64,000 nucleotides of DNA from Vreelandella olivaria (GTDB lineage Bacteria; Pseudomonadota; Gammaproteobacteria; Pseudomonadales; Halomonadaceae): assembly GCF_023507745.1 (NCBI RefSeq), contig NZ_JALPZO010000045.1, positions 17,965-81,964 on the forward strand, read 5' to 3'. The translations under genes and the position numbers were made by a program. The notes below the pieces were generated by a model. The model was not told where the DNA came from. It saw only the letters and a program-made list of their open reading frames with translations, and did not search any database. Position 1 is the stretch's first letter; each line of letters begins with the position of its first letter. Below are positions 38,229 through 48,000 of this stretch, piece after piece.

Positions 38229-39365
38229 TCAGTAAAGCGCTTTATCATTGTTACGGATGAACTGTTCATCTAACCGACCGCGCATGACCCAATAACTCCA
38301 GGCGGTATAAAGCAGCACCAACGGTACAAAGATACAGACCACTACAAACATGATTTTGAGGGTCAGTTCACTCGCCGTTGCATCCCACATGGTCAAGCTA
38401 TGATTAGGATTCAGCGACGATGGCATCACGAAGGGGAACATCGTTACACCGGTAGTCACAATCACCATGGCCATGGCGGCAGCCGAGCTGATGAATGCCA
38501 GTACATGCCGCCCCATTTTCATGGTCACAGCACAGAGCAAGAAACCCGATACACCCAATAGAGGCAACAGCCATAGCAGCGGGAACCGACTATAGTTGGC
38601 GATCCACCCTCCTGTACTCACCGCAACAACCTTACCGGTCGTATCGTTATATCCCTGGGTGTCGATCACACTGGTCACCTGGTAGCCATCGACACCCAGT
38701 AGCATCCAGACACCTCCCAGCATGAACAACATGGCACACACCACGGCAGTCCACGAACCGATAGCCGCACTGCGATGACGCAGCTCTCCTCCGGTCTTTA
38801 ACTGAAGCCATGCAGCCCCGTGGGTGATGAACATCAGCAGGCTCAGCAACCCTGCCAACAAAGCAAAGGGATTCAATAAATCCAATAAGCCACCTTGATA
38901 ATCAAGACGCAGGATGTCATCGAACTGAAAGGGAACGCCCTGCAGCAGGTTGCCAAAGGCAACACCGAAGATAAGAGCAGGCACCGCAGAGCCCAACGTC
39001 AGCCCCCAATCCCAGCAGCTGCGCCACGCCTGGCTTTCCAGTTTAGAGCGGTAGTCAAATGCCAATGGGCGCAGAAACAGTGCGAACAGTGTCAGCATCA
39101 ATGCCAGATAAAAGCCATTAAAGGCTGTGGCGTAAACGGGGGGCCAGGCAGCAAACAAAGCTCCCCCGGCCGTGATTAGCCACACCTGATTGCCATCCCA
39201 GTGGGGGGCCATGGAATTGATCATCACTCGACGCTCTTCATCACCATGGCCTACCACTTTGAGCAGCGTCGCGACCCCCATATCGAAACCATCAGTGACC
39301 GAGAATCCTATCAGCAGCACACCAATCAGCACCCACCAGATAAATCTGAGCGTTTCGTAGTCCAT
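38229..39365 (-). CDS. cydB: Cytochrome bd ubiquinol oxidase subunit II
   Basis: A 378-residue membrane protein, the second large subunit of the bd-type quinol oxidase that reduces oxygen at low tension. It has the CydB N-terminus (LRFIWWVLIGVLLIGFSVTDGFDMGV) and MINSMAPHWDGNQVWLITAG. About eight helices are visible. Its ATG shares a base with the cydA stop (TAATG), and cydX follows immediately. Confidence 0.97.
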   Translation of the reverse strand: MDYETLRFIWWVLIGVLLIGFSVTDGFDMGVATLLKVVGHGDEERRVMINSMAPHWDGNQVWLITAGGALFAAWPPVYATAFNGFYLALMLTLFALFLRPLAFDYRSKLESQAWRSCWDWGLTLGSAVPALIFGVAFGNLLQGVPFQFDDILRLDYQGGLLDLLNPFALLAGLLSLLMFITHGAAWLQLKTGGELRHRSAAIGSWTAVVCAMLFMLGGVWMLLGVDGYQVTSVIDTQGYNDTTGKVVAVSTGGWIANYSRFPLLWLLPLLGVSGFLLCAVTMKMGRHVLAFISSAAAMAMVIVTTGVTMFPFVMPSSLNPNHSLTMWDATASELTLKIMFVVVCIFVPLVLLYTAWSYWVMRGRLDEQFIRNNDKALY

Positions 39366-40939
39366 TATTTTTCCTCCCGGTAAGGGCTGGAGGTTGTATA
39401 GGCCACATCAATGTCGTCATCCAAGTAGCCGCTACCTGTCGGCCCTTTACGGGCAAAGTGCTGCATCAGCCACACCTCGATGATGACAAAAACGGTATAA
39501 AGGATCCCAATGGCAACCAGGGTAGAAAGCACCTGTTCAGCTGTCAGGCTGGAAACGGCTAAATGCACTGGCAGGATTTCACCAATAGCCCACGGTTGCC
39601 GTCCATACTCAGCCACGAACCAGCCAGCTTCAGAAGCAATCCAGGGCAAAGGCAGGCTGAACAGTGCAAAGCGGAGCAACCATGGGGACTTTTCTGGCTG
39701 ACGGCGCACGCTATGCCAGAACGCCAACCCAAACAACAACAACATGATAAAGCCAGCGGCCACCATCGCCCGGAAAGACCAGAACAGCGGCCACACCTTG
39801 GGAATAGACGCTTCCACCGCCTGGGCAATATCTGCCTCAGTGGCATTGGCCACATCGTCGGAGTAGGCACTTAGCAAGAGCCCATAACCGATATCGCTAC
39901 GCACTTCTTCGAAACGGGCAATATCCTCTTCACTGCCTTCACCACGACGCAGGCGTTGCATCAGGGTATACGCTTCCTGACCATTGGTTATTCGCTCTCG
40001 ATGCTCCTCCTTGAGCTCCCTGATACCCATGACCTCTGTGTTCCACGAGCGCGTGGCAATCAGCCCCATGACGCCTGGGATTTTGATCGCCATATCGGTA
40101 CGCTGCTCACGCTCGTTGGGTATCCCAAACAGGGTAAAGGCGGCGGGAGCAGGATGTGTTTGCCACTCGGCTTCAATGGCTGCCAGCTTAACCTTTTGCA
40201 CGTCTCCCAGCTCATAGCCCGACTCGTCTCCCAATACAATGACAGACAGTACACTGGCCAGCCCAAAGGCCGAAGCAATCGCAAAGCTGCGACGGGCGAA
40301 AGCGATCTCCCGGCCCTTGAGCAGGTACCAACTTGAAATGGCCAACACAAACACCGCACCGGTAACATAACCGGCAGATACGGTATGCACGAACTTCACC
40401 TGGGCAACAGGATTAAGCAGAACATCGGCAAAGTTAGTTAACTCCATGCGCATGGTCGCAAGGTTGAGTTCCGACCCTACTGGATGCTGCATCCACCCAT
40501 TGGCCACCAGAATCCATAGGGCTGACATATTGGTGGCTAGTGCCATGAGCCAGGTAACCGCCAGGTGCTTCTCTTTCGACATACGATCCCAGCCGAAGAA
40601 GAACAGCCCGACCAGCGTCGACTCAAGGAAAAAGGCCATCAAGGCTTCTATGGCCAGAGGGGCACCAAAAATATCACCCACATAGTGCGAGTAATACGAC
40701 CAGTTAGTGCCAAACTGGAACTCCATGGCAATACCAGTCGTCACCCCCAACGCAAAGTTGATACCAAATAATTTTCCCCAGAACTTGGTCATCTGACGAT
40801 AAATGGTCCTGCCAGTCATCACATAGACCGACTCCATGATCGCCAGCAGTATCGACAGCCCCAGCGTCAATGGTACGAACAGGAAATGCACCATCGCCGT
40901 AAAGGCAAACTGCAACCTGGATAGCTCCACAATGTCCAT
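39365..40939 (-). CDS. cydA: Cytochrome bd ubiquinol oxidase subunit I
   Basis: The haem-bearing subunit, 524 residues from the ATG at 40939 (GGGAG upstream). The near N-terminal [20 protein letters not shown] has the haem-d-side His. [10 protein letters not shown] carries the b558 Met region, and [20 protein letters not shown] starts the quinol-oxidising Q-loop. The loop includes [11 protein letters not shown] and [13 protein letters not shown], the long (Escherichia-type) form. A longer frame opens at 40981 but adds a non-homologous N-terminus. It is the first gene of cydABXDC. Confidence 0.96.
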   Translation of the reverse strand: MDIVELSRLQFAFTAMVHFLFVPLTLGLSILLAIMESVYVMTGRTIYRQMTKFWGKLFGINFALGVTTGIAMEFQFGTNWSYYSHYVGDIFGAPLAIEALMAFFLESTLVGLFFFGWDRMSKEKHLAVTWLMALATNMSALWILVANGWMQHPVGSELNLATMRMELTNFADVLLNPVAQVKFVHTVSAGYVTGAVFVLAISSWYLLKGREIAFARRSFAIASAFGLASVLSVIVLGDESGYELGDVQKVKLAAIEAEWQTHPAPAAFTLFGIPNEREQRTDMAIKIPGVMGLIATRSWNTEVMGIRELKEEHRERITNGQEAYTLMQRLRRGEGSEEDIARFEEVRSDIGYGLLLSAYSDDVANATEADIAQAVEASIPKVWPLFWSFRAMVAAGFIMLLLFGLAFWHSVRRQPEKSPWLLRFALFSLPLPWIASEAGWFVAEYGRQPWAIGEILPVHLAVSSLTAEQVLSTLVAIGILYTVFVIIEVWLMQHFARKGPTGSGYLDDDIDVAYTTSSPYREEK

Positions 40940-41240
40940 GAATGACTCCCGATGGATAGCTTGAACATTCCCTCGCTCCACCGGAAATCAATGACGACCA
41001 GTTTCGGGTAAAGCGGAGCCTATAAGCTATTCCCACTGCACGGCCAAAAGACTGATACAGATCAGTTTTTCAATAGCGTGCTTTACAGTTGCGACAATAT
41101 GCCATATGCACTGCAGACGTACCGGGGAAGTACTGCGAAGGGACATGGAAGACCTGCCTCCTGAATCGGGGGCAGGTGTATTAGGGGGCTAAAAGAGGAG
41201 GATGTGAGCAGCCATGCAAATGGTGGTTATTTCATGAATG
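40940..41240. other. Control region between cydA and polA
   Basis: This region should hold the cydA promoter and the polA 3' end (both genes read to the left). It contains a palindrome (listed separately) and a GC-rich repeat, ACCTGCC and GGCAGGT near 41152-41175, with no clear T-run. No gene was recognised. Confidence 0.55.
41051..41066. promoter_or_regulatory. FNR/ANR-like palindrome upstream of cydA
   Basis: ACTGAT-ACAG-ATCAGT is a perfect 6-bp inverted repeat with a 4-base centre. It resembles the FNR/ANR consensus TTGAT-nnnn-ATCAA at 8 of 10 positions, deviating at both outer bases. It lies about 112 bp upstream of cydA, a sensible place for oxygen-responsive control of a bd oxidase. 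Confidence 0.5.
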
Positions 41241-44009
41241 TTAATGGGCTTCGTCCCAATTCATGCCACTTGCAGCCTCGACGATCAGAGGCACCTTAAG
41301 CTCACCTGCAGACTGCATCCTTGCCTGAACCTCGTGGATAAAAGCGTCCACCTGGGCTTCAGCCACTTCAAACACCAGTTCGTCATGCACCTGCATGATC
41401 ATCAGGGCATCGAACTTCCCTTCAGCCAGCCAGGCATCCACATTGATCATCGCCTGCTTGATGATATCCGCCGCCGTACCCTGCATTGGCGCATTAATCG
41501 CGGTGCGTTCCGCCCCCTGGCGACGGTTGCGGTTCTGTGAGTGGATCTCCGGTAAATACAGGCGGCGCCCCATCACCGTTTCCACAAACCCATCCTCCGC
41601 CGCCTGGGAGCGTATACGCTCCATATAGCGAGCCACACCGGGATAGCGATCAAAATAGCGATCAATGTAAGTTTGTGCCTGGTTCCGCTCAATGTGCAAT
41701 TGCCGGGACAGCCCCCAGGCACTCATCCCGTATATCAACCCAAAGTTAATCGCCTTGGCACTGCGCCGCTGCTCACCGGACACCTTTTCAAGCTGGGTGC
41801 CAAAAACCTCGGCAGCGGTAGCGGCATGGATATCCTGACCTTCAGCGAAGGCGTCCAGTAACCCTTTATCTTCTGACAGGTGGGCCATAATGCGCAGCTC
41901 AATCTGCGAATAGTCGGCAGCCACAATCCGATAGCCAGGGCGGGCAACAAACGCCTGGCGAATTTTTCTCCCCTCTTCGGTACGAATGGGAATGTTTTGC
42001 AGATTAGGGTCAGAGGAGGATAGCCGACCGGTAGCCGTTACTGCTTGGTGGTAGCTGGTATGAACGCGCCCCGTGGCTCTATTAAGCAACCGCGGCAGCT
42101 TATCGGTGTAGGTAGACTTCAGTTTCGCCAACCCGCGGTGCTGCATAATGACTTTAGGCAATGGGTAGTCCAGCGCCAGCTCTTCCAGTACTGCTTCAGC
42201 TGTTGAAGGCGCCCCCTTGGGGGTTTTTTTGATCACGGGAATTTTCTGTTCTTCAAACAGAATTTGGCCCAATTGCTTCGGCGAACCCAGATTGAACTCA
42301 CGGCCTGCTAACTCATATGCCTTGCTTTCAAGCTCCCGGATGCGGCTCTCCAATTGCTGGCTCTGCTCGTGCAGGCGCTCAGCATCCAGTGCCACACCGT
42401 TGCGCTCAATACGGGACAACACGCCAATCAGCGGCAACTCAAGGGTATCCAGTACCTCAGCCAAACGCCCTTCCCGCTCCACCTGAGGGCGCAGTGTCTC
42501 TTGCAGGCGCAGCGTGATATCCACGTCTTCGCAGGCGTACGGAGCCGCCTGCTCCAGGGCTATCTGGTTAAAGGTAAGCTGCTTGGCCCCTTTCCCGGCA
42601 ATCTCCTCAAAGGAGATGGTTTTCTCGCCCAGATATTTTAACGCCAGGGAGTCCATATCGTGGCGGGTAGCCGTGGAGTTGAGTATATAAGAGGCCAGCA
42701 TCGTATCGGCCAATGGCCCTGAAACGGATATCCCGTAGTTAGCCAGTACCGAAATATCGTACTTTAAGTTTTGACCAATTTTGATTTTCGACTGGTCTTC
42801 CAGGATCGGTTGCAACGTTTTTAGCACTGCTTTGCGATCCAACTGCTGGGGGGCATCCAGATAATCATGGGCTAATGGGATATAGGCCGCCTCCCCTACC
42901 TCCAGTGCCAGGCCAATGCCGACAATTTCAGCATCCATATAATTCAGGCTGGTGGTTTCCAGATCGAAGCAGAAGCGCTCGGCGCCTTTCAGCCGCTTAA
43001 GCCAGGCATCAAATTCACGCTGCTCTAGAATCACATGATCCGTACGGTTGGCAGACGAGGATACCATGTCCTTGTCGGTTGCACTGGCAGGGGCTGGCTC
43101 GCCCCCCTTGACATCATCGACGCCCTCATCCTTGCCCTCAAGCAGCTCGGACAGCCACTGCTTGAACTCCAGCTTTTTATAGAGCACAACCAGTGCTTCC
43201 CGGTCGGGATGGGCAATATCCAGATCATCCAGCCCAACGGGCAAGTCGCAGTCGGTTTTAATGGTCGCCAGCTGGTAAGAAAGAAACGCCTGTTCGCGAT
43301 GCTCTTCCAGTTTCTTCGGCAACGTTTTTGCGCCTCGGAAAGCAAGTGCTTTCACCCGTTCCAGATCGCCGTATATGGTATCTAAACCGCCCCCCATTCC
43401 CTGTAACAGGCCAATAGCCGTTTTTTCGCCAACGCCAGGAACGCCTGGAATGTTATCCACTTTGTCGCCCATCAGGGCAAGAAAATCGATAATCAGAGCA
43501 GGCGGCAAACCAAACTTCTCCTCCACTCCCGCGGGGTCAAGGGTTTCCTCCTTCATGGTATTCACCAACGTAATATGGGCATTCACTAGTTGCGCCATAT
43601 CTTTATCGCCGGTGGAGATCACCGCATCACGACCTGCCTGGGTGGCATGGTGAGCCAGAGTGCCGATAACATCATCGGCCTCCACACCCTCTATGCATAA
43701 CAGCGGTAGCCCCAGCGCTTTCACGCAGGCGTGCAGTGGCTCAATCTGGCTGCGCAAATCATCCGGCATGGGAGGACGATGCGCCTTGTACTCACTGTAC
43801 ATATCGTCGCGAAAGGTTTTGCCCGGCGCATCAAACACCACTGCCATAGGGCTTTCAGGGTAGTCCTTGATTAGCCGCTTAAGCATGTTCAATACGCCCT
43901 TTACGGCCCCCGAGGGCTGGCCATTAGAGGTCATTAGCGGCGGCAACGCATGAAAAGCGCGGTATAGATAAGAGGAGCCATCGACGAGCACGATTGGAGC
44001 GCGGGCCAT
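41241..44009 (-). CDS. polA: DNA polymerase I
   Basis: A 922-residue PolA with all three activities. The N-terminal 5' nuclease begins LVDGSSYLYRAFHALPP and has GVEADDVIGTLA. The 3'-5' proofreading domain keeps its acidic motif FDLETTSLNYM near residue 345. The polymerase domain has DYSQIELRIMAHLS, the finger helix RRSAKAINFGLIYG, and QVHDELVFEV. The ATG at 44009 gives MARAPIVLVDGSS; the TTG at 44015 is dispensable. Divergent from thrB with ~220 bp between them. Confidence 0.97.
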   Translation of the reverse strand: MARAPIVLVDGSSYLYRAFHALPPLMTSNGQPSGAVKGVLNMLKRLIKDYPESPMAVVFDAPGKTFRDDMYSEYKAHRPPMPDDLRSQIEPLHACVKALGLPLLCIEGVEADDVIGTLAHHATQAGRDAVISTGDKDMAQLVNAHITLVNTMKEETLDPAGVEEKFGLPPALIIDFLALMGDKVDNIPGVPGVGEKTAIGLLQGMGGGLDTIYGDLERVKALAFRGAKTLPKKLEEHREQAFLSYQLATIKTDCDLPVGLDDLDIAHPDREALVVLYKKLEFKQWLSELLEGKDEGVDDVKGGEPAPASATDKDMVSSSANRTDHVILEQREFDAWLKRLKGAERFCFDLETTSLNYMDAEIVGIGLALEVGEAAYIPLAHDYLDAPQQLDRKAVLKTLQPILEDQSKIKIGQNLKYDISVLANYGISVSGPLADTMLASYILNSTATRHDMDSLALKYLGEKTISFEEIAGKGAKQLTFNQIALEQAAPYACEDVDITLRLQETLRPQVEREGRLAEVLDTLELPLIGVLSRIERNGVALDAERLHEQSQQLESRIRELESKAYELAGREFNLGSPKQLGQILFEEQKIPVIKKTPKGAPSTAEAVLEELALDYPLPKVIMQHRGLAKLKSTYTDKLPRLLNRATGRVHTSYHQAVTATGRLSSSDPNLQNIPIRTEEGRKIRQAFVARPGYRIVAADYSQIELRIMAHLSEDKGLLDAFAEGQDIHAATAAEVFGTQLEKVSGEQRRSAKAINFGLIYGMSAWGLSRQLHIERNQAQTYIDRYFDRYPGVARYMERIRSQAAEDGFVETVMGRRLYLPEIHSQNRNRRQGAERTAINAPMQGTAADIIKQAMINVDAWLAEGKFDALMIMQVHDELVFEVAEAQVDAFIHEVQARMQSAGELKVPLIVEAASGMNWDEAH

Positions 44010-44231
44010 AACCAAGTTCCATAGTTAGAAAAGAGACAGTAACCAGACGATAGTGAGAAATCGGCTGTTTAAAAAGGATTCGTGTGACAGTCTAACCGCT
44101 ATGATACGCGTTCAAAGCCGTGCCTGCAGAAACAACCACGGCTAATCCACTCACTTCAGAACGTAACAACGCTGCCAACTGGCGCGGCAAGCCGCTACAA
44201 TAATGAGCTTAGCAACCTGGGCGAGATTCTC

Positions 44232-45191
44232 ATGGCTGTATTCACCCCGTTAAGCGACGCACAGGTCGCCGCGTTTTTGGAAAAGTTTGATGTTGGCAGC
44301 TTCGTTTCGCTACAAGGCGTTGCAGGCGGTACAGAAAATTCGACATTTTTTGTCACCACCGACCGCCGCAAGCTGGTGCTGACCCTGTTTGAACAGGGCG
44401 AACATGAAGAACTGCCGTTCTTTGTCGATTTATTGGATTACCTGGACGAACATCGTTTACCCGTGCCCGGAACGGTACATGACCGTGAGGGCATTGCGCT
44501 ACACAGCCTTGCGGGCAAGCCAGCATTGCTGTTTCCATGCCTGCCCGGCCGCCATCCGGTGGCGCCCAACCTTACTCAGTGTCAAACACTGGGCGCTACT
44601 CTTGGGCGCCTGCATGTCGTCTCCCAGCACTTTCCAGGCCACCGTCCCAACCCGCGGGATCTGAACTGGCTGCGGGCGGTGCACCACAAGGTACTCGCCT
44701 ATCTAAGCCCTGACGACCAGGCGCTAATGAAGAATGAGGTCGATGACTTCGAGAGCGCTTTTAGCCAGCATGGCGAACTGCCTCAGGGGGCACTTCATGG
44801 AGACTTATTCCGTGATAACACCCTGTATGACGGTGACCAGCTAGGCGGCATCATCGATTTTTATAATGGTTGTACTGGCGACCTGCTGTTTGATCTGGCC
44901 ATTGTCATTAACGATTGGGCCTCCAATGAAGATGGCTCGCTGAATGCAGAGCGTCACGACGCTATTCTCAGCGCTTATCTGGCACGCCGACCTCTGACCA
45001 TTGATGAGCGGGCGCTCTGGCCGACCATGCTACGCATGACGGCCTTGCGCTACTGGCTCTCTCGTTTGCTGGTGGTCTATGTCAATCCACCTGCTCACGA
45101 CCTGACTCCCCACGACCCTGAGCGTTTCCGCACTATTTTAAATGCGCGCATCTCCCTCGGCACACTACCGCTTCCAGAGGCTTCTTCATGA
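44232..45191 (+). CDS. thrB: Homoserine kinase (ThrB, APH-fold type)
   Basis: A 319-residue homoserine kinase of the aminoglycoside-phosphotransferase fold (the Pseudomonas/Rhizobium type, not the GHMP enteric type). It phosphorylates homoserine for threonine synthesis. VAGGTENSTFFVTT is the nucleotide loop, LHGDLFRDNTLYDG holds the catalytic Asp/Asn near residue 190, and IIDFYNGCTGDLLFDLA is the metal-binding DFG-like motif. The gene overlaps speA by four bases, an unusual partner. Confidence 0.93.
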   Translation: MAVFTPLSDAQVAAFLEKFDVGSFVSLQGVAGGTENSTFFVTTDRRKLVLTLFEQGEHEELPFFVDLLDYLDEHRLPVPGTVHDREGIALHSLAGKPALLFPCLPGRHPVAPNLTQCQTLGATLGRLHVVSQHFPGHRPNPRDLNWLRAVHHKVLAYLSPDDQALMKNEVDDFESAFSQHGELPQGALHGDLFRDNTLYDGDQLGGIIDFYNGCTGDLLFDLAIVINDWASNEDGSLNAERHDAILSAYLARRPLTIDERALWPTMLRMTALRYWLSRLLVVYVNPPAHDLTPHDPERFRTILNARISLGTLPLPEASS

Positions 45192-47110
45192 GCGAAACGG
45201 CCACCACCACAAGTAGCCCGGCACTTCGCGCCCGCCGCACGTGGAATATTGACCAGTGGGGCAGCGGCTACTTTGACGTAAACGATGATGGCCAGGCTCT
45301 CGTACGCCCCCTCGGCAGCGAAGCCGAAGGGCCTGCGCTCCCCATCAGTGATCTGGTGCACCAACTTCAACAGGCCGGATTACGCTTGCCGGTACTGGTG
45401 CGCTTTAGCGATATTCTTCATGACCGGGTTGAGCAACTTTGTGGTGCTTTCGACGCCGCTATACAGGATGCGGAGTACCAAGGTGGTTACACAGCGGTGT
45501 ACCCTATTAAGGTTAATCAACAGCGTCGTGTGGTGGAGGAGATTCTAGCCACTGCCGAACGAGGTAATGGACGTGTAGGGCTTGAAGCAGGCAGTAAACC
45601 GGAGCTGTTGGCGGTGCTGGCCTTGTCAGATGGGGGCTCCTCGCTGATTGTATGTAACGGCTATAAAGACCGTGAATACGTTCGACTTGCTCTGCTAGGC
45701 GAAAAGCTTGGTCATCGTGTCTATCTGGTCGTAGAGAAGCTCTCTGAACTAACGGTCATTCTCGAAGAAGCCCGCGAGTTGGATGTGATGCCACGCATCG
45801 GCTTAAGGGCCCGGCTTGCCTCCGTGGGCAAAGGCAAATGGCAAAACACCGGTGGGGAAAAATCCAAATTTGGCCTGACCGCCGGCCAAATTCTGGAAGT
45901 GGTGGAAACGCTACGCGCTCAGGAGGCGCTTGCCAGCCTACAGCTTGTCCATTTTCACCTGGGTTCACAGATCGCCAATATACGCGATATACAGCGCGGC
46001 CTGCGTGAGTGCGCACGCTTCTACCAAAATCTGATTAGCCTGGGCGCTCCCATCGACACGGTGGATGTTGGGGGCGGTCTGGGCATCGACTACGAAGGCA
46101 CCCGCTCGCTCAGCTACTGCTCCGCCAACTACTCCATGCGTGAGTATGCGCGTAATGTGGTTAGTGCCTTTGCCCAGCTATGCCAGGAGGCTGATTTGCC
46201 ACAGCCACACCTGATCAGTGAGTCCGGTCGGGCACTGACGGCCCATCATGCCGTCCTGGTAACCAACGTGATTGGTGAAGAGCGTATTGATGATACGCCT
46301 CCCGAACGCACACTTCAGGATGACCCTCAGGTAGAGGTGCTGTGGCGTGTTTTCGAACAACTGACCCATACCCAGGAGCCTCGGATACTGGTGGAAGCCT
46401 GGCATGACTTGCTGCAGGCAATGGGTGAGCTACAGGATCGCTTTGTATTGGGGCTAAGCGATATCAACGCACGTGCAGTAGGTGAACGACTTTATATGGC
46501 CGCCTGCACAAGACTGCGTAGCCAGTTGGACACCCGCAACCGGGCCCACCGTGAAATTATGGATGAGTTGGCTGAGAAGCTGGCTGACAAACTATTCGTT
46601 AATTTCTCGCTCTTCCAATCCGTGCCTGATGTGTGGGGCATTGAGCAGATATTCCCCGTATTGCCACTGAGCGGATTACATCAAGCACCTACCCGCCGGG
46701 CTGTCATTCAGGATATTACCTGCGACTCCGATGGCCGTATCGACAGATATGTAGATGGCCAGGGCGTGGAAAGCACGTTGCCGCTGCCTGAGTGGGAAAC
46801 CGAGGATGAGCGTTGGCTGGGCTTCTTCCTGGTGGGCGCCTATCAGGAAATTCTCGGAGATCTGCATAACCTGTTTGGCGATACGGATTCCGTCGATGCC
46901 GCGCTGGATAAAGACGGCGGTTGGGTGTTCTCCAACCCTCAGGCTGGTGATTCCGTCGCCGATGTCCTGGCCTACGTTAACTTCGATGCCAGCGTATTAA
47001 AGCGGAAATTGTCTGAACAACTGGCGACCAGCGGCTTTTCTGAGCAAGAGCAGGCGCACTTTGCTGCGAGCCTGAGCGAGGGGCTTGAAGGCTACACCTA
47101 CCTGGAGTAG
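45188..47110 (+). CDS. speA: Biosynthetic arginine decarboxylase
   Basis: A 640-residue PLP enzyme that makes agmatine from arginine, the first step to putrescine and spermidine. YPIKVNQQRRVVEEIL carries the PLP lysine, LEAGSKPELLAVLA and HFHLGSQIANIRDI follow, and VGGGLGIDYEGTRS is the phosphate-binding glycine loop. The Cys-type catalytic region is in SLFQSVPDVWGIEQIFPVLP. ATG 45188 overlaps the thrB stop (ATGA). A hairpin follows the gene. Confidence 0.96.
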   Translation: MSETATTTSSPALRARRTWNIDQWGSGYFDVNDDGQALVRPLGSEAEGPALPISDLVHQLQQAGLRLPVLVRFSDILHDRVEQLCGAFDAAIQDAEYQGGYTAVYPIKVNQQRRVVEEILATAERGNGRVGLEAGSKPELLAVLALSDGGSSLIVCNGYKDREYVRLALLGEKLGHRVYLVVEKLSELTVILEEARELDVMPRIGLRARLASVGKGKWQNTGGEKSKFGLTAGQILEVVETLRAQEALASLQLVHFHLGSQIANIRDIQRGLRECARFYQNLISLGAPIDTVDVGGGLGIDYEGTRSLSYCSANYSMREYARNVVSAFAQLCQEADLPQPHLISESGRALTAHHAVLVTNVIGEERIDDTPPERTLQDDPQVEVLWRVFEQLTHTQEPRILVEAWHDLLQAMGELQDRFVLGLSDINARAVGERLYMAACTRLRSQLDTRNRAHREIMDELAEKLADKLFVNFSLFQSVPDVWGIEQIFPVLPLSGLHQAPTRRAVIQDITCDSDGRIDRYVDGQGVESTLPLPEWETEDERWLGFFLVGAYQEILGDLHNLFGDTDSVDAALDKDGGWVFSNPQAGDSVADVLAYVNFDASVLKRKLSEQLATSGFSEQEQAHFAASLSEGLEGYTYLE

Positions 47111-47121
47111 CCAGAGACTCA

Positions 47122-47162
47122 TAAAAAACGCCTCCGGCGGCTATTCACCAGCCACGGAGGCG
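47122..47162. terminator. Bidirectional terminator between speA and the FAH-family gene
   Basis: CGCCTCCG and CGGAGGCG pair at 47129-47136 and 47155-47162, with an inner GGCT/AGCC stem. The minus-strand side is followed by TTTTTTAT, a strong terminator for the leftward gene; the plus side has only CTTCT. It separates convergent transcription units. Confidence 0.85.
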
Positions 47163-47216
47163 CTTCTATGGATAGTCCGATGAGATGGCCGACTATTCAG
47201 CCATCACCTGCACTGC

Positions 47217-47882
47217 TTACTCCACCACGCTTGTGGTGATATCCAGCCCACCGGTTAACGTTAAGCGAAGTTTGGCACCACGTGGCAGCTCTCCAACACC
47301 GGACGGCGTACCCGTTAAGATGACGTCGCCTGGCTCCAGTGTGAAATGACGACTCATTTCCGCTACCAACGTGGGAATGGCGAAGATCATATCGGACCCT
47401 TCACCATGCTGACGCTCCTCACCATCGATCTCTAGCGTAAAAGCCAGTGCATTCCAGTTAGGTACACGACTTAGTGGCAAAAACGGTGAGAGCGGGCAGG
47501 CACCATCAAATGCTTTGGCGACTTCCCAGGGATGCCCCTTCTCTTTAAGCTGCGTTTGAACATCTCGCAGCGTAAGGTCCATTGCCAAACCAATGCCAAC
47601 AACCGCCCGTTCCGCTTCATCTTGAGTAGCGTGAGTAAGAGTATCACCCACCAGCAGTGCCAACTCTACCTCGTAGTGTACATTGCCTCTGGAAAAAGGT
47701 GGATCCAGAGGTTTTGTCAAGTCTACAACACTGGTGGCTGGCTTAATAAACAGCAGTGGCTCACTTGGAACCGGATTATCCAATTCTTTGGCGTGGTCAG
47801 CATAATTGCGGCCAACACACACGACCTTGCCCAGCGCGTGGGGAAACTCCTGGCCATCGGTAAACTGTGGAACAAAACGCAT
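47217..47882 (-). CDS. Fumarylacetoacetate hydrolase-family protein
   Basis: A 221-residue protein of the FAH superfamily, which cleaves or decarboxylates 2-oxo/acyl-pyruvate compounds with Mg2+. VCVGRNYADHAKEL opens the domain. Metal ligands lie in NVHYEVELALLVG (two Glu), MDLTLRDVQ (Asp) and the C-terminal LTGTPSGVGEL. Length matches the short YcgM/FAHD1 type. The ATG at 47882 follows AGGAGA. Specific substrate unknown. Confidence 0.92.
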   Translation of the reverse strand: MRFVPQFTDGQEFPHALGKVVCVGRNYADHAKELDNPVPSEPLLFIKPATSVVDLTKPLDPPFSRGNVHYEVELALLVGDTLTHATQDEAERAVVGIGLAMDLTLRDVQTQLKEKGHPWEVAKAFDGACPLSPFLPLSRVPNWNALAFTLEIDGEERQHGEGSDMIFAIPTLVAEMSRHFTLEPGDVILTGTPSGVGELPRGAKLRLTLTGGLDITTSVVE

Positions 47883-48000
47883 GGCGGATATTCTCCTTCT
47901 CATTATGCATGCCGCATTCGCAACGACAGGCGCACCAGTCTACCCCACCTATGCGAATGTTCCACCGTCTAATCACACACTTTTTTGCACCAATATCAAC

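Noticed and set aside
41152..41175. ACCTGCC/GGCAGGT repeat after polA as terminator
   Set aside because: The loop is large and no T-run follows in the polA direction, so it is mentioned only as part of the intergenic region.
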